From Candidatus Falkowbacteria bacterium CG10_big_fil_rev_8_21_14_0_10_39_9 (GTDB lineage Bacteria > Patescibacteriota > Patescibacteriia > Patescibacteriales > UBA12465): a stretch of DNA of 7,613 nucleotides. The stretch is from NCBI GenBank assembly GCA_002778645.1, contig PFAQ01000038.1, forward strand, positions 1 to 7,613, given 5' to 3'. The position numbers and the translations under genes are program-made. Every line of letters begins with the position of its first letter. Within the stretch, counting starts at the first letter, position 1. The notes under the pieces were generated by a model. That model ran no database searches. It was not told the DNA's origin and saw nothing but the letters and a program-made list of their open reading frames with translations. Shown here one piece after another: positions 1 through 7,613 of this stretch.

Positions 1-314
1 GTTAGAATAGTAATAATAATAAAAGTTAAGGGAATATTAATATAGGTACTAACCAAAAACTTTAGATTATATTTTTTTATCAATTTGATGAAAAATAGCG
101 GAGTCAAAATAACCTTGACAACCAATATTATTCCAGCCATAAACAGCGCGGTGATTGCGCCAGTTTCCAAAAAGGATAACACAAATAAAATAGCAATAAT
201 CAAAGACTGTAAACCATATAAAATTATAGTCCAAAAGTTTCTTTTGGCGGCATGAAGAAAAACTACCGACAAGAAAAAGGATACCAGCAGAGATTGTAAA
301 AATAGAGTGTTCAT
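1..314 (-). CDS. hyfE: HyfE-like hydrogenase-4 membrane subunit, N-terminal part (cut by window end)
   Basis: The minus strand is open from an ATG at 314-312 to base 1 (104 codons, no stop), so the 3' end lies outside the window. The product is almost entirely hydrophobic, beginning MNTLFLQSLLVSFFLSVVFL, with about three to four predicted membrane helices and the segment ALFMAGIILVVKVILTPLFF. That segment resembles the E. coli HyfE stretch in which a short loop leads into KVLLVPL. HyfE is a NuoK-like, partly duplicated membrane subunit of group 4 hydrogenases, thought to sit between the HyfC anchor and the antiporter subunits. The start lies only 2 bases after the hyfC stop, which is typical of translational coupling. 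The order B-C-E supports the call more than sequence identity alone. A second, Trp- and Cys-rich reading frame overlaps this one but has no family resemblance. Confidence 0.75.
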   Translation of the reverse strand, partial: MNTLFLQSLLVSFFLSVVFLHAAKRNFWTIILYGLQSLIIAILFVLSFLETGAITALFMAGIILVVKVILTPLFFIKLIKKYNLKFLVSTYINIPLTFIIITIL

Positions 315-316
315 AA

Positions 317-1243
317 TTATACCAGTAAAGCGATAGCCGCAATGTTAAGAATAAAAGAAATAAATAAAATATCCGGCAGGCGGAAAAATCGGAACTTAGC
401 TATGGTCGATTCTAAAACGGCAATGGCTATGAAAACAACGGCGACCTTGGCCAACAGGACAATAATTCCCAAGGCAATAGCCATTAGCCCGGTACTATGA
501 GCTATCCCTGCCGAAAAAAATAAATTTACCGCCAAAGCACCAAAAATTAACAACTTGTTGGCGGCCGCCCATTCCATCAGGGCCAATCTCTTGCCGGAAT
601 ATTCAATAATCATCGCCTCGTGGATCATAGTTAGCTCTAAGTGAGTGGCCGGATTATCAAAAGGAAAACGGCCATTTTCAGCCAAGAGAACGATAAAAAA
701 CCCTAAAAACGCCAAAATAATCGGCAAAAAAGAAAAATCATAAGAGGATATCACCCGATCGGAGATTTTAAATAAGTTGGTAGAACCGCTATGAAAAGCG
801 ACAGTCAACAGTGAAAAAATAAGGCCACCCTCGGCTAAAGCCGAAACCGTCATTTCCCGACTGGAACCAAAACCACCAAAAGCGCCGCCGGTATCCATTC
901 CGGCCAGAGCTATAAAGAAGGTGCCAATGGCCAAAGTATAAACAATTAGCAAAATGTCACTGATGAAATAGTTGCCGAGGAAAGACCCAAATAGTGGAAT
1001 GCTCGCTCCGACTATGATGGTCACGGCAAAAATAATAAATGGAGCAACTCTAAAAATCCAAGAAGCATCGGAACTGATAATTTCATCTTTATGAAAAAGT
1101 TTCCACAAATCTCGATAAGGCTGAAGGATACTGGCGCCTTGGCGATTCTGCATTTTAGCTTTTATTTTTTTAACCAAACCAATACCCAGCGGTGATAAAA
1201 CCGGGATGAAAATAATTTGAAGTAACCAAATAATCATAGACAT
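317..1243 (-). CDS. hyfC: HyfC/HycD (NuoH-like) membrane anchor subunit of a group 4 hydrogenase-like complex
   Basis: 308 residues, close to the usual family length, with about eight hydrophobic helices. This subunit anchors the peripheral redox arm to the membrane and forms the first part of the ion path, equivalent to NuoH of complex I. Family landmarks visible are the cytoplasmic loop near residues 30-55 (QNRQGASILQPYRDLWKLF), the GMDTGGAFGGFGSSREM motif at about 115-131, and the loop near 189-220 with ENGRFPFDNPATHLELTM followed by IHEAMIIEYSGKRLALMEWAA. Charged residues proposed to matter for proton transfer in this family (E189, D196, E203, E209, E214) are present, so the protein looks intact. 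The ATG at 1243-1241 follows the upstream hyfB stop by 3 bases; a second ATG two codons later is possible. No Shine-Dalgarno motif is obvious. The stop is TAA, 2 bases before hyfE. Confidence 0.93.
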   Translation of the reverse strand: MSMIIWLLQIIFIPVLSPLGIGLVKKIKAKMQNRQGASILQPYRDLWKLFHKDEIISSDASWIFRVAPFIIFAVTIIVGASIPLFGSFLGNYFISDILLIVYTLAIGTFFIALAGMDTGGAFGGFGSSREMTVSALAEGGLIFSLLTVAFHSGSTNLFKISDRVISSYDFSFLPIILAFLGFFIVLLAENGRFPFDNPATHLELTMIHEAMIIEYSGKRLALMEWAAANKLLIFGALAVNLFFSAGIAHSTGLMAIALGIIVLLAKVAVVFIAIAVLESTIAKFRFFRLPDILFISFILNIAAIALLV

Positions 1244-1246
1244 AAA

Positions 1247-2725
1247 TTATCTTACTAAAAATAATAATATCAGGAGCGTCACAAAAATATATAAAACATA
1301 GCTGTTGATATTCCCATTTTGGATCGATCTCATCCTTTCTGAAAAAGCCACAATAAACCGACTTAACGGACCGTAAAAATAAGTTGAATAAATATCTTTA
1401 ATACTAATAACAACTGTGCGTGATTCCGGCAAATAACGGCTCTGACTATCATGATATTTAACATCATAATGCAAGCGCGGTCGCAATACCCCTTTAAATA
1501 TTAAAATAATGGAACGGGCAAAACTGGTTGAGGTTATTTCCATTCGCGGCGTCAAATCGGTGCCGCAATCCCAAGTGGCGCCGATCTCAATCTTTTGCCG
1601 ACGATAAACCGAGTATTTAGCCAACAGAAATACAATCGTTAAAACAATCGCAAAAATAAGAGCAAAAATCGGAGCCGAAAGAAAGGAAAAATTTCCGACA
1701 AAAATTGTTTGGCTGGAATTAACCGAGACCAAAGAAGCGACCTGAGAAAAAATTCCCAGACCCTGACCAACTTTATTAATAACCTGGATTACTGATCCGG
1801 AAAATACACCAAACAATAGCGACAACAAGGCTAAAGCTCCCATACTAACCAGCAAGAAGGGCGAAGACTCTTTGGCGTGTTTAACTTCCTCGCTTCTGGG
1901 TCGAGCCAAGAAAATAGCTCCGAAGGCTTTGACAAAACATAACAGCGCCAAACCGCCGGTAAAAGCCAAGGCCCCGGCCGAAACAATAAAAATCCAACCA
2001 GCATAAGAAGTCAAGCTCATAATTCCTTGAAACAGCGATTGAAAAGTTAACCACTCACTGAAAAACCCATTGAAGGGAGGCAAAGCTGAAATGGCCATGG
2101 AGCCTACCAAGAAAAATAAAGCGGTATAAGGCATGAGCTTGATAAGCCCGCCATACTCTTCAATATTTCTGGTATGAGTTTCGTTAATGACCGATCCGGC
2201 GCTTAAAAACAATAGCGATTTAAAAATAGCGTGATTAAGCGTGTGAAAAAGAGCTGCCGTTAAACTGATCAGAGCTAGGGTTGGCATATTCAATGATGAA
2301 AAAGTCAGAGCCCCGCCGAAACCGATCAAAATGATGCCGATATTTTCAATACTATGATAAGCCAATAGCTTTTTGATGTCATGTTCGGTAATGGCATAAA
2401 GAACTCCCAATAAAGCTGAAATTGATCCAATAATCAAAATAAGTAATCCCCACCAAGCCGGAATAGGTGACATAAGATCCAAAAAAATCCGAATCATCAT
2501 ATAAATACCGGTTTTAATCATCACCCCCGACATCAAGCCGGAGACGTGAGAAGGAGCAGCCGGATGAGCACTCGGCAGCCAAATATGAAATGGAATAATA
2601 CCCGCCTTAGTGCCGAAACCAATGACCGCTAGAACAAAAACGATGTCCTTTGTCAGGTCTGGGACTAGCGCCATATTAGCCTTGATTACAGAGAAATCAA
2701 ATGAGCCGGTAAATTTATAAAGCAA
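1247..2725 (-). CDS. hyfB: HyfB-like proton antiporter subunit, C-terminal portion (same gene as 2686-3294, split by a frameshift)
   Basis: 492 residues counted from a TTG at 2725, which is probably not a real start: it is simply the first usable codon after a frame change. The frame is open back to a stop at 2791-2789. The protein carries the core of the NuoL/M/N-type antiporter fold. GFGTKAGIIPFHIWLP then SAHPAAPSHVSGLMSGVMIK sits near residues 36-71, with the helix-7 lysine at about K40. HDIKKLLAYHSIENIGII lies near 115-132 and LFHTLNHAIFKSLLFLSAGS near 159-178. SALPPFNGFFSEW follows at about 213-225, then a hydrophobic tail. All motifs match E. coli HyfB in order. Joined to the upstream part, the product would be about 682 residues, against about 672 for E. 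coli HyfB. The subunit would move protons or Na+ when coupled to the redox arm. The stop TAA lies 3 bases before hyfC. Confidence 0.9.
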   Translation of the reverse strand: MLYKFTGSFDFSVIKANMALVPDLTKDIVFVLAVIGFGTKAGIIPFHIWLPSAHPAAPSHVSGLMSGVMIKTGIYMMIRIFLDLMSPIPAWWGLLILIIGSISALLGVLYAITEHDIKKLLAYHSIENIGIILIGFGGALTFSSLNMPTLALISLTAALFHTLNHAIFKSLLFLSAGSVINETHTRNIEEYGGLIKLMPYTALFFLVGSMAISALPPFNGFFSEWLTFQSLFQGIMSLTSYAGWIFIVSAGALAFTGGLALLCFVKAFGAIFLARPRSEEVKHAKESSPFLLVSMGALALLSLLFGVFSGSVIQVINKVGQGLGIFSQVASLVSVNSSQTIFVGNFSFLSAPIFALIFAIVLTIVFLLAKYSVYRRQKIEIGATWDCGTDLTPRMEITSTSFARSIILIFKGVLRPRLHYDVKYHDSQSRYLPESRTVVISIKDIYSTYFYGPLSRFIVAFSERMRSIQNGNINSYVLYIFVTLLILLFLVR

Positions 2726-3294
2726 GAAAAAGAAATTATAATAAAAATAGTGCCGACATGAGTCATAACCAGATACAAAAATCCGGCCTTAACATTCTCT
2801 TGATCATCGCGGTCATAGACTACTAAAAAATAAGAGGCGACGGACATAATTTCCCAAGCGATAAGCCAAAAAATTCCATTGGCCGCCGAGACAACCAATA
2901 ACATTCCGATAACAAAAAAATTGAAAAATAATCCGAGGATACCAATATTATATTTTTTGTAAAAATGTTTGACATAACCCACGCCGTAAAAAGAGCAAAA
3001 CAAGGTTATCAGCGAAATAACAAAAATAAAAAAGGCTGATAGCTTGTCAATATTAAAAACCACCGATAGCAACGAAAAGCTGGGATTGCTAACTGCCCAA
3101 GACACCGATAACGATCCCAACAATATCAGAGAGGAAAAAAATAACCCCCACAAAGATCCGACGGAAGCAAAAAGACCGCTCCAAACATTGGCCAGACGAT
3201 CATTCTTTTGAAAAATTAAAGAACCTAAAGCTCCGGCCATAAAAAATGACAGTAAAACAGAAAAGCCTATTGGAGAAGCTATAAAATTTAACAT
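2686..3294 (-). CDS. hyfB: HyfB-like proton antiporter subunit, N-terminal portion (broken reading frame)
   Basis: 202 residues as read; the first 189 or so are real HyfB and the last 12 or so (SCFINLPAHLISL) are out-of-frame translation ending at a TAA. Visible family features are a hydrophobic N-terminus, DKLSAFFIFVISLITLFCSFYGVGYVKHF near 83-111, and FWLIAWEIMSVASYFLVVYDRDD near 142-164. The last of these contains the helix-5 glutamate (E148) that pairs with the helix-7 lysine in antiporter-type subunits. It ends with FLYLVMTHVGTIFIIISF, after which E. coli HyfB continues as FLLMGRESGSLDF; here the matching continuation (FLLYKFTGSFDF) is in the -1 frame. The ATG at 3294-3292 comes 1 base after the small-subunit stop. 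If the break is real the complex lacks a full antiporter subunit; if it is a base-calling error, this and 1247-2725 form one normal gene. Confidence 0.88.
   Translation of the reverse strand: MLNFIASPIGFSVLLSFFMAGALGSLIFQKNDRLANVWSGLFASVGSLWGLFFSSLILLGSLSVSWAVSNPSFSLLSVVFNIDKLSAFFIFVISLITLFCSFYGVGYVKHFYKKYNIGILGLFFNFFVIGMLLVVSAANGIFWLIAWEIMSVASYFLVVYDRDDQENVKAGFLYLVMTHVGTIFIIISFSCFINLPAHLISL
2724..2736 (-). other. Frameshift site in hyfB at a homopolymer run
   Basis: Protein homology passes from one frame to the -1 frame between the codons around 2736 and 2724. The plus strand here has a run of five A (2727-2731) flanked by G and a second A run. Adding a single A gives the continuous peptide THVGTIFIIISFFLLYKFTG, which aligns without gaps to the E. 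coli HyfB segment from HAGSVLIMIAFLL onward. A base lost in the run, by mutation or by sequencing error, is the simplest reading. The site is not a canonical X XXY YYZ slippery heptamer: the A-site codon UCU does not re-pair well after a -1 slip. Confidence 0.85.
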
Positions 3295-3295
3295 A

Positions 3296-3838
3296 TTATC
3301 TTGAATCTAAGGATTTATTATCAATCGCTTCTAGTATTTTCAACAAGTGAGCCAGAATGACTTTAGGTGATGGCGGATTTCCCGGAATAACATAGTCAAC
3401 CGGAATAATATCGGCCACTTTGTCATAAACAGTATAGGAGCCATTAAATAACCCGCCATTTATAGCCTCGTCACCCACGGCGATAACAATCCGAGGGGTG
3501 GGGGTGGAGGCATAGGCTCGTTTCAAGGCTTCGGCCATATTACGAGTAACCGGCCCAGTGACCATCAGCATATCAGCATGCTTGGGTGAGGCCACAAAAT
3601 GAACGCCAAATCGTTCGGCATCATAAAATGAATTGGATAAAGCTACCAGTTCTTGTTCGGCGGAATTATCGGATCCGGCATCTACCTGTCTAACAGCTAA
3701 AGAGCCGCGAAATAATTTTTTTACTTTACTATCTATTCCCTTCCCGATAGCTAAAATTTCCGCCTGTTCCCGACTAATATCATTAACCGTAACCAAATTT
3801 TTCGAAGTCCTTATTATCTTAGAAATAATATTAAACAT
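3296..3838 (-). CDS. NuoB/HycG/HyfI-like small subunit lacking every [4Fe-4S] cysteine ligand
   Basis: 180 residues. The fold signatures of the hydrogenase-4 / complex I small subunit are clear: VRQVDAGSDNSAEQEL near 49-64, FYDAERFGVHFVASPKHADM near 71-90, LMVTGPVTRNMAEALKRAY near 91-109, AVGDEAINGG near 120-129 and DYVIPGNPPSP near 148-158. In the family these read VDxGxCNGCExE, GxCxxxGG and IPGCPPxP. The four ligand positions here are D57, A60, E124 and N154, and the whole protein has no cysteine. It cannot carry the usual proximal (N2-type) cluster, which passes electrons to the quinone or [NiFe] site. The open frame, conserved surroundings and operon position argue against random decay. 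It lacks the C-terminal extension of E. coli HycG. The ATG lies 8 bases after the atpC stop. The homology call is confident; the cellular role is unknown. Confidence 0.9.
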   Translation of the reverse strand: MFNIISKIIRTSKNLVTVNDISREQAEILAIGKGIDSKVKKLFRGSLAVRQVDAGSDNSAEQELVALSNSFYDAERFGVHFVASPKHADMLMVTGPVTRNMAEALKRAYASTPTPRIVIAVGDEAINGGLFNGSYTVYDKVADIIPVDYVIPGNPPSPKVILAHLLKILEAIDNKSLDSR

Positions 3839-3846
3839 ATAAAAGG

Positions 3847-4287
3847 TTATTTAATATTATTCAAATTCCGCCAACGTTTCACGGCTTTAGAACGTGCCAA
3901 TTGTTTTTCAACCAGACCGCTGATTTCAGCAAACTGAACCGCATCAATATCTTTCCATTTCTTCATCTCCTCCGCCTTCTTTTTGGCCTCTTCGATTCTC
4001 TGCTCATCGAGTTCTATCGCTAATTCCGCCGTATCAGCCAAAATCACTAATTTGTTCTTCAAGACCTCGACAAAACCACCGGAAACTGAAATCACTTCAC
4101 TTTCTCCGGTCATTTTCTTGAGCTCAATCACCCCTGGAATCAAAATCGAAACCAATGGTATATGATCGGGCAAAATAGTAATTTCACCTGATTGAGTCGG
4201 AATAGTCGCCTGCAGAACTTCTTCTTTCAAAACGACTCGCTCTGGAGTGACTAATTCGAATTTAATTGTTTTCTTGTCGGTGGCCAT
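3847..4287 (-). CDS. atpC: F1 ATP synthase epsilon subunit
   Basis: 146 residues, slightly longer than the E. coli protein (about 139). The epsilon subunit sits on the central stalk, links gamma to the c-ring, and in many bacteria inhibits ATP hydrolysis through its C-terminal helices. The N-terminal beta-sandwich spans roughly residues 8-87 and contains LVTPERVVL, SGEITILPDHIPLVSIL and the VSGGFVEVLKNKLVILADTAE signature. A charged helical hairpin follows from about 92 to 138 (EQRIEEAKKKAEEMKKW, then VEKQLARSKAVKRW), so the two-domain form is complete. The ATG at 4287-4285 follows the atpD stop by 11 bases with no purine-rich Shine-Dalgarno. Downstream there is no terminator before the hydrogenase-like genes, so they are likely transcribed together. 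Confidence 0.97.
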   Translation of the reverse strand: MATDKKTIKFELVTPERVVLKEEVLQATIPTQSGEITILPDHIPLVSILIPGVIELKKMTGESEVISVSGGFVEVLKNKLVILADTAELAIELDEQRIEEAKKKAEEMKKWKDIDAVQFAEISGLVEKQLARSKAVKRWRNLNNIK

Positions 4288-4298
4288 ATATATAAAAA

Positions 4299-5723
<1,425 letters not shown>

Positions 5724-5768
5724 ATAGTTAATTAAATCGATTAATTGTTCTTAAAAAAAGATTAAAAA

Positions 5769-6035
5769 ATGGAAAAAGAAAAAATTGAACCGCTTTCTAA
5801 CGAAGACTTAATTAAACTATTGAAGGATTCAATAACGTGGCTATATATTTTTGCCATCATCTTTACAATTTTTGGGGTATTAATAACTTTTGTTCCCCCC
5901 AAAAATGAACAAGACACTCAAAATGGACTAAAATATATCATGGCTGCCATTCTTATCGGGACAAGCTTTGTCTTTGTCGTCGTTGCCCATCGGCAAAAAC
6001 AAAAGATAAAAGAAAAAACTTCTAAGCCAGAATAA
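5769..6035 (+). CDS. Small two-helix membrane protein of unknown function, inserted antisense in the atp operon
   Basis: 88 residues, not recognised. A charged N-terminus (MEKEKIEPLSNEDLIKLLKD) leads into one membrane helix at about 22-42 (SITWLYIFAIIFTIFGVLIT core), a short polar loop VPPKNEQDTQNG, and a second helix at about 55-73. The tail is strongly basic (AHRQKQKIKEKTSKPE). The charge pattern suggests both ends face the cytoplasm. The gene is credible because it has a near-consensus promoter just upstream, a rho-independent terminator just downstream, and fills the only large gap between minus-strand genes. No clear Shine-Dalgarno precedes the ATG, only an A-rich leader. It lies between atpG and atpD on the opposite strand. 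A role as an ATP synthase accessory or assembly protein is possible by position only; it may equally be a recent insertion. Confidence 0.75.
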   Translation: MEKEKIEPLSNEDLIKLLKDSITWLYIFAIIFTIFGVLITFVPPKNEQDTQNGLKYIMAAILIGTSFVFVVVAHRQKQKIKEKTSKPE

Positions 6036-6055
6036 AAAAATCTGGACCATCCCGC

Positions 6056-6095
6056 AAAACCATCTTTCAAAAATGAAAGGTGGTTTTTTTATTTT
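6056..6095 (+). terminator. Rho-independent terminator of the 88-residue gene
   Basis: The 14-base arms 6056-6069 and 6074-6087 pair around an AAAA loop, with one G-U wobble in plus-strand RNA. A T-rich tract from 6084 to 6095 follows. The hairpin starts 20 bases after the stop of the plus-strand gene and ends at the atpG stop codon. Read on the minus strand the wobble becomes an A-C mismatch and only four U's follow the stem, so it is a weaker stop for atpG transcripts, though it may act both ways. Confidence 0.8.
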
Positions 6096-7041
6096 ACGCC
6101 AAAGCATTAGCTCCAGCTGAAATCTCAGCGATCTCAGCGGTGATACTAGATTGACGGGCTTTGTTATAAAACAAAGTTAACTCACTAACCATATCAGAAG
6201 CAGACTCTGTGGCTTGGTGCATAGCAGCCATTCGAGCACTGTGCTCCGAAGCATTGGACTCCAACAGGGCTTGATATAACTGGACCTCGATTAAACGCGG
6301 CACAATTCTATCCAACACTTCTTTGGGGCTGGGCTCAAAAGCATACTCATATGTAAATTCTCCTGATTGTAAATGTTGCTTCTCCTTATCTTCAATAAAA
6401 GACCGACTAGTACCAACTGTTTCACTCTTACCCACTACCCCCAAATACTGGTCATTGGCAACAATATCTACCGGCAGCAATTGTTTGACCCGAGGGACTT
6501 GCACCGCACCGCTCACAAAATCAGTATAGGCTAACATTATTTTATCATATTTACCTAAAAGGTAATCAGCAATTACCATCCGAGCAATCGGATTAGTTTC
6601 AACTGCCGATAGCACTAAATCTGACTTGGGAAACTCTGCCGCAATATTATATTTCTGCTGAGCTAAAACGGCGCCTTTTTTACCAACTAGAATAATATCC
6701 GTTTCCAAATTATGTTTTTTCAAAGACTCTTTAGCTTTATTAATAATAGCTGCGTTAAAACCACCACATAAACCGCGGTTAGAAGCTATTAAAATCAGGG
6801 CTACCTTTTTCACTTCAGTTTTTTTGATTAGTAGCGGATGCCCGACTTCATTGTGATTATCGGCAATTTTAGCCAAATGCAAAACCGTCTCCCAGCTTAA
6901 ATTAGCATAGGTGCGAGTTTTGAGGACAGCGTCAACTGCCTTTCTCATTTTAGCCGCCGCTACCATTTCCATCGCTTTAGTAATCTTCTTGGTGCTGGAA
7001 ACGGATTTAATGCGGCGGGATATTTCTTTGGTCTTAGCCAT
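6094..7041 (-). CDS. atpG: F1 ATP synthase gamma subunit
   Basis: 315 residues, against about 287 in E. coli. Gamma is the rotating central shaft that couples the c-ring to conformational changes in the alpha/beta head. The N-terminal coiled-coil helix is typical (KEISRRIKSVSSTKKITKAM, then EMVAAAKMRKA, residues 5-35). The Rossmann-like middle contains LIASNRGLCGGFNAAI at about 84-99 and YDKIMLAYTDFVSGAVQVP at 165-183. The C-terminal helix has the signature LFYNKARQSSITAEIAEISAGANAL at 290-314. The extra length lies around residues 192-228 (IVANDQYLGVVGKSETVG and following), between KQLLP and YEYAFEPSPKEVLD, where many bacterial gammas are shorter. The ATG is 3 bases after the atpA stop. The gene ends beside the terminator hairpin, so the first half of the atp operon may end here. 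Confidence 0.98.
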   Translation of the reverse strand: MAKTKEISRRIKSVSSTKKITKAMEMVAAAKMRKAVDAVLKTRTYANLSWETVLHLAKIADNHNEVGHPLLIKKTEVKKVALILIASNRGLCGGFNAAIINKAKESLKKHNLETDIILVGKKGAVLAQQKYNIAAEFPKSDLVLSAVETNPIARMVIADYLLGKYDKIMLAYTDFVSGAVQVPRVKQLLPVDIVANDQYLGVVGKSETVGTSRSFIEDKEKQHLQSGEFTYEYAFEPSPKEVLDRIVPRLIEVQLYQALLESNASEHSARMAAMHQATESASDMVSELTLFYNKARQSSITAEIAEISAGANALA

Positions 7042-7044
7042 ATA

Positions 7045-7613
7045 TTACTTAATCAAATAATCTAACGTAGCTTTATAATCTTCAACTACTTTTTTGATTT
7101 CTACTTCCACCTCTTCAGTCAACTCTTTCTGGTCTTCAATCATGGTCAAAGCTTTGTGGTTTAAATCAGCATACTTCATGAGACCAATTTCAAACTCTCT
7201 GACCTTCTCTACTGGCACATCATCGATGAAGCCATTGATCAAACTATAATAGATCAAAACTTGTTTAGCCACCGGGACAGGCAAATATTGATCCTGTTTG
7301 AAGATTTCATAAAGTCTCTTCCCCCGCTCTAATTTCTTTCTAGTGTCTTCATCTAAATCCGAACCGAATTGAGCAAAGGCAGCCAGTTCTCGATATTGAG
7401 CCGCCTCCAGACGCATCTTACCAGCTACTTTTTTCATCGCCTTAATTTGAGCAGAGGAACCCACCCGAGACACCGACAAACCGGCATTAACCGCTGGTCT
7501 TTGACCTTGATAGAACAAATCAGGTTCAAGATAAATCTGACCATCAGTAATAGAGATCACGTTGGTTGGAATATAGGCGGACACATCACCAGCTTGAGTT
7601 TCAATAATTGGTA
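7045..7613 (-). CDS. atpA: F1 ATP synthase alpha subunit, C-terminal part (start outside window)
   Basis: The frame is open to the window end; codons from 7611 leftwards read [20 protein letters not shown] and continue ITDGQIYLE, a hallmark of AtpA. About 188 of the usual 500 or so residues are present, corresponding to the end of the nucleotide-binding domain and the C-terminal helical bundle. The SVSRVG motif (fragment residues 46-51) holds the arginine finger (R49) that completes the beta-subunit catalytic site. [28 protein letters not shown] follows, as expected, and the protein ends [15 protein letters not shown] within the frame at 7584 could be mistaken for a start but the homology runs through it. 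The stop TAA lies 3 bases before atpG. Confidence 0.97.
   Translation of the reverse strand, partial: PIIETQAGDVSAYIPTNVISITDGQIYLEPDLFYQGQRPAVNAGLSVSRVGSSAQIKAMKKVAGKMRLEAAQYRELAAFAQFGSDLDEDTRKKLERGKRLYEIFKQDQYLPVPVAKQVLIYYSLINGFIDDVPVEKVREFEIGLMKYADLNHKALTMIEDQKELTEEVEVEIKKVVEDYKATLDYLIK

Noticed and set aside
67..342. Minus-strand 91-residue open frame overlapping the end of hyfC
   Set aside because: It is rich in Trp, Tyr and Cys, lacks family resemblance, and overlaps the hyfE-like frame (1-314), which is purely hydrophobic, correctly spaced after hyfC and open to the window end.
2724..2736. Programmed -1 ribosomal frameshifting in hyfB
   Set aside because: The heptamer in the zero frame is not of the X XXY YYZ type and I see no strong downstream hairpin; loss of one base from a homopolymer explains the break more simply.
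3633..3842. Plus-strand open frame of 69 codons
   Set aside because: It is antisense to the convincing small-subunit gene and has no promoter, leader or recognisable motif.
3983..4165. Plus-strand open frame of 60 codons
   Set aside because: It is antisense to atpC; its Ser-rich composition is typical of a shadow of a coding strand.
6056..6095. The hairpin as a dedicated terminator for atpG on the minus strand
   Set aside because: On that strand the stem has an A-C mismatch and only four U's which are part of the stem, followed by GCGGG; the plus-strand reading is clearly better, although weak bidirectional action cannot be excluded.
6323..6529. Plus-strand open frame of 68 codons
   Set aside because: It is antisense to atpG, without motif or signal for expression.

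Overview
The window reads as an accessory-flavoured piece of an energy-metabolism locus from an AT-rich bacterium. All recognisable genes but one lie on the minus strand, so the locus is best read from right to left. Short or absent spacers, stops that are TAA or TAG with no TGA used, an absence of clear Shine-Dalgarno motifs and a hydrogenase-like module next to an F-type ATP synthase suggest a Patescibacteria/CPR-type genome. That placement is an inference; nothing in the window proves taxonomy.

Reading leftwards from base 7613: the C-terminal part of atpA (alpha), atpG (gamma), then an interruption, then atpD (beta) and atpC (epsilon). The interruption (about 5688-6093) is a plus-strand gene for an 88-residue two-helix membrane protein. 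It has a strong extended -10 promoter on one side and a good rho-independent terminator on the other. The normally continuous atpAGDC order is therefore split, and atpD probably needs its own minus-strand promoter, whose likely -10 box overlaps that of the small gene.

Directly downstream of atpC, with spacers of 1 to 8 bases and no terminator, come four genes of a group 4 membrane [NiFe]-hydrogenase / complex I-like module: a NuoB/HyfI-like small subunit, a HyfB-like antiporter subunit (broken by a one-base frameshift), a HyfC/NuoH-like membrane anchor, and the N-terminal half of a HyfE-like membrane subunit cut by the left end of the window. The catalytic large subunit is not in the window.

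The most striking observation is that the small subunit keeps the family fold motifs but has lost all four cysteines that should hold the proximal [4Fe-4S] cluster (replaced by Asp, Ala, Glu, Asn), and it contains no cysteine at all. The membrane subunits keep their ion-path charged residues. The layout therefore suggests a redox-silent or repurposed hydrogenase-like ion-translocating complex, expressed with the ATP synthase catalytic subunits.
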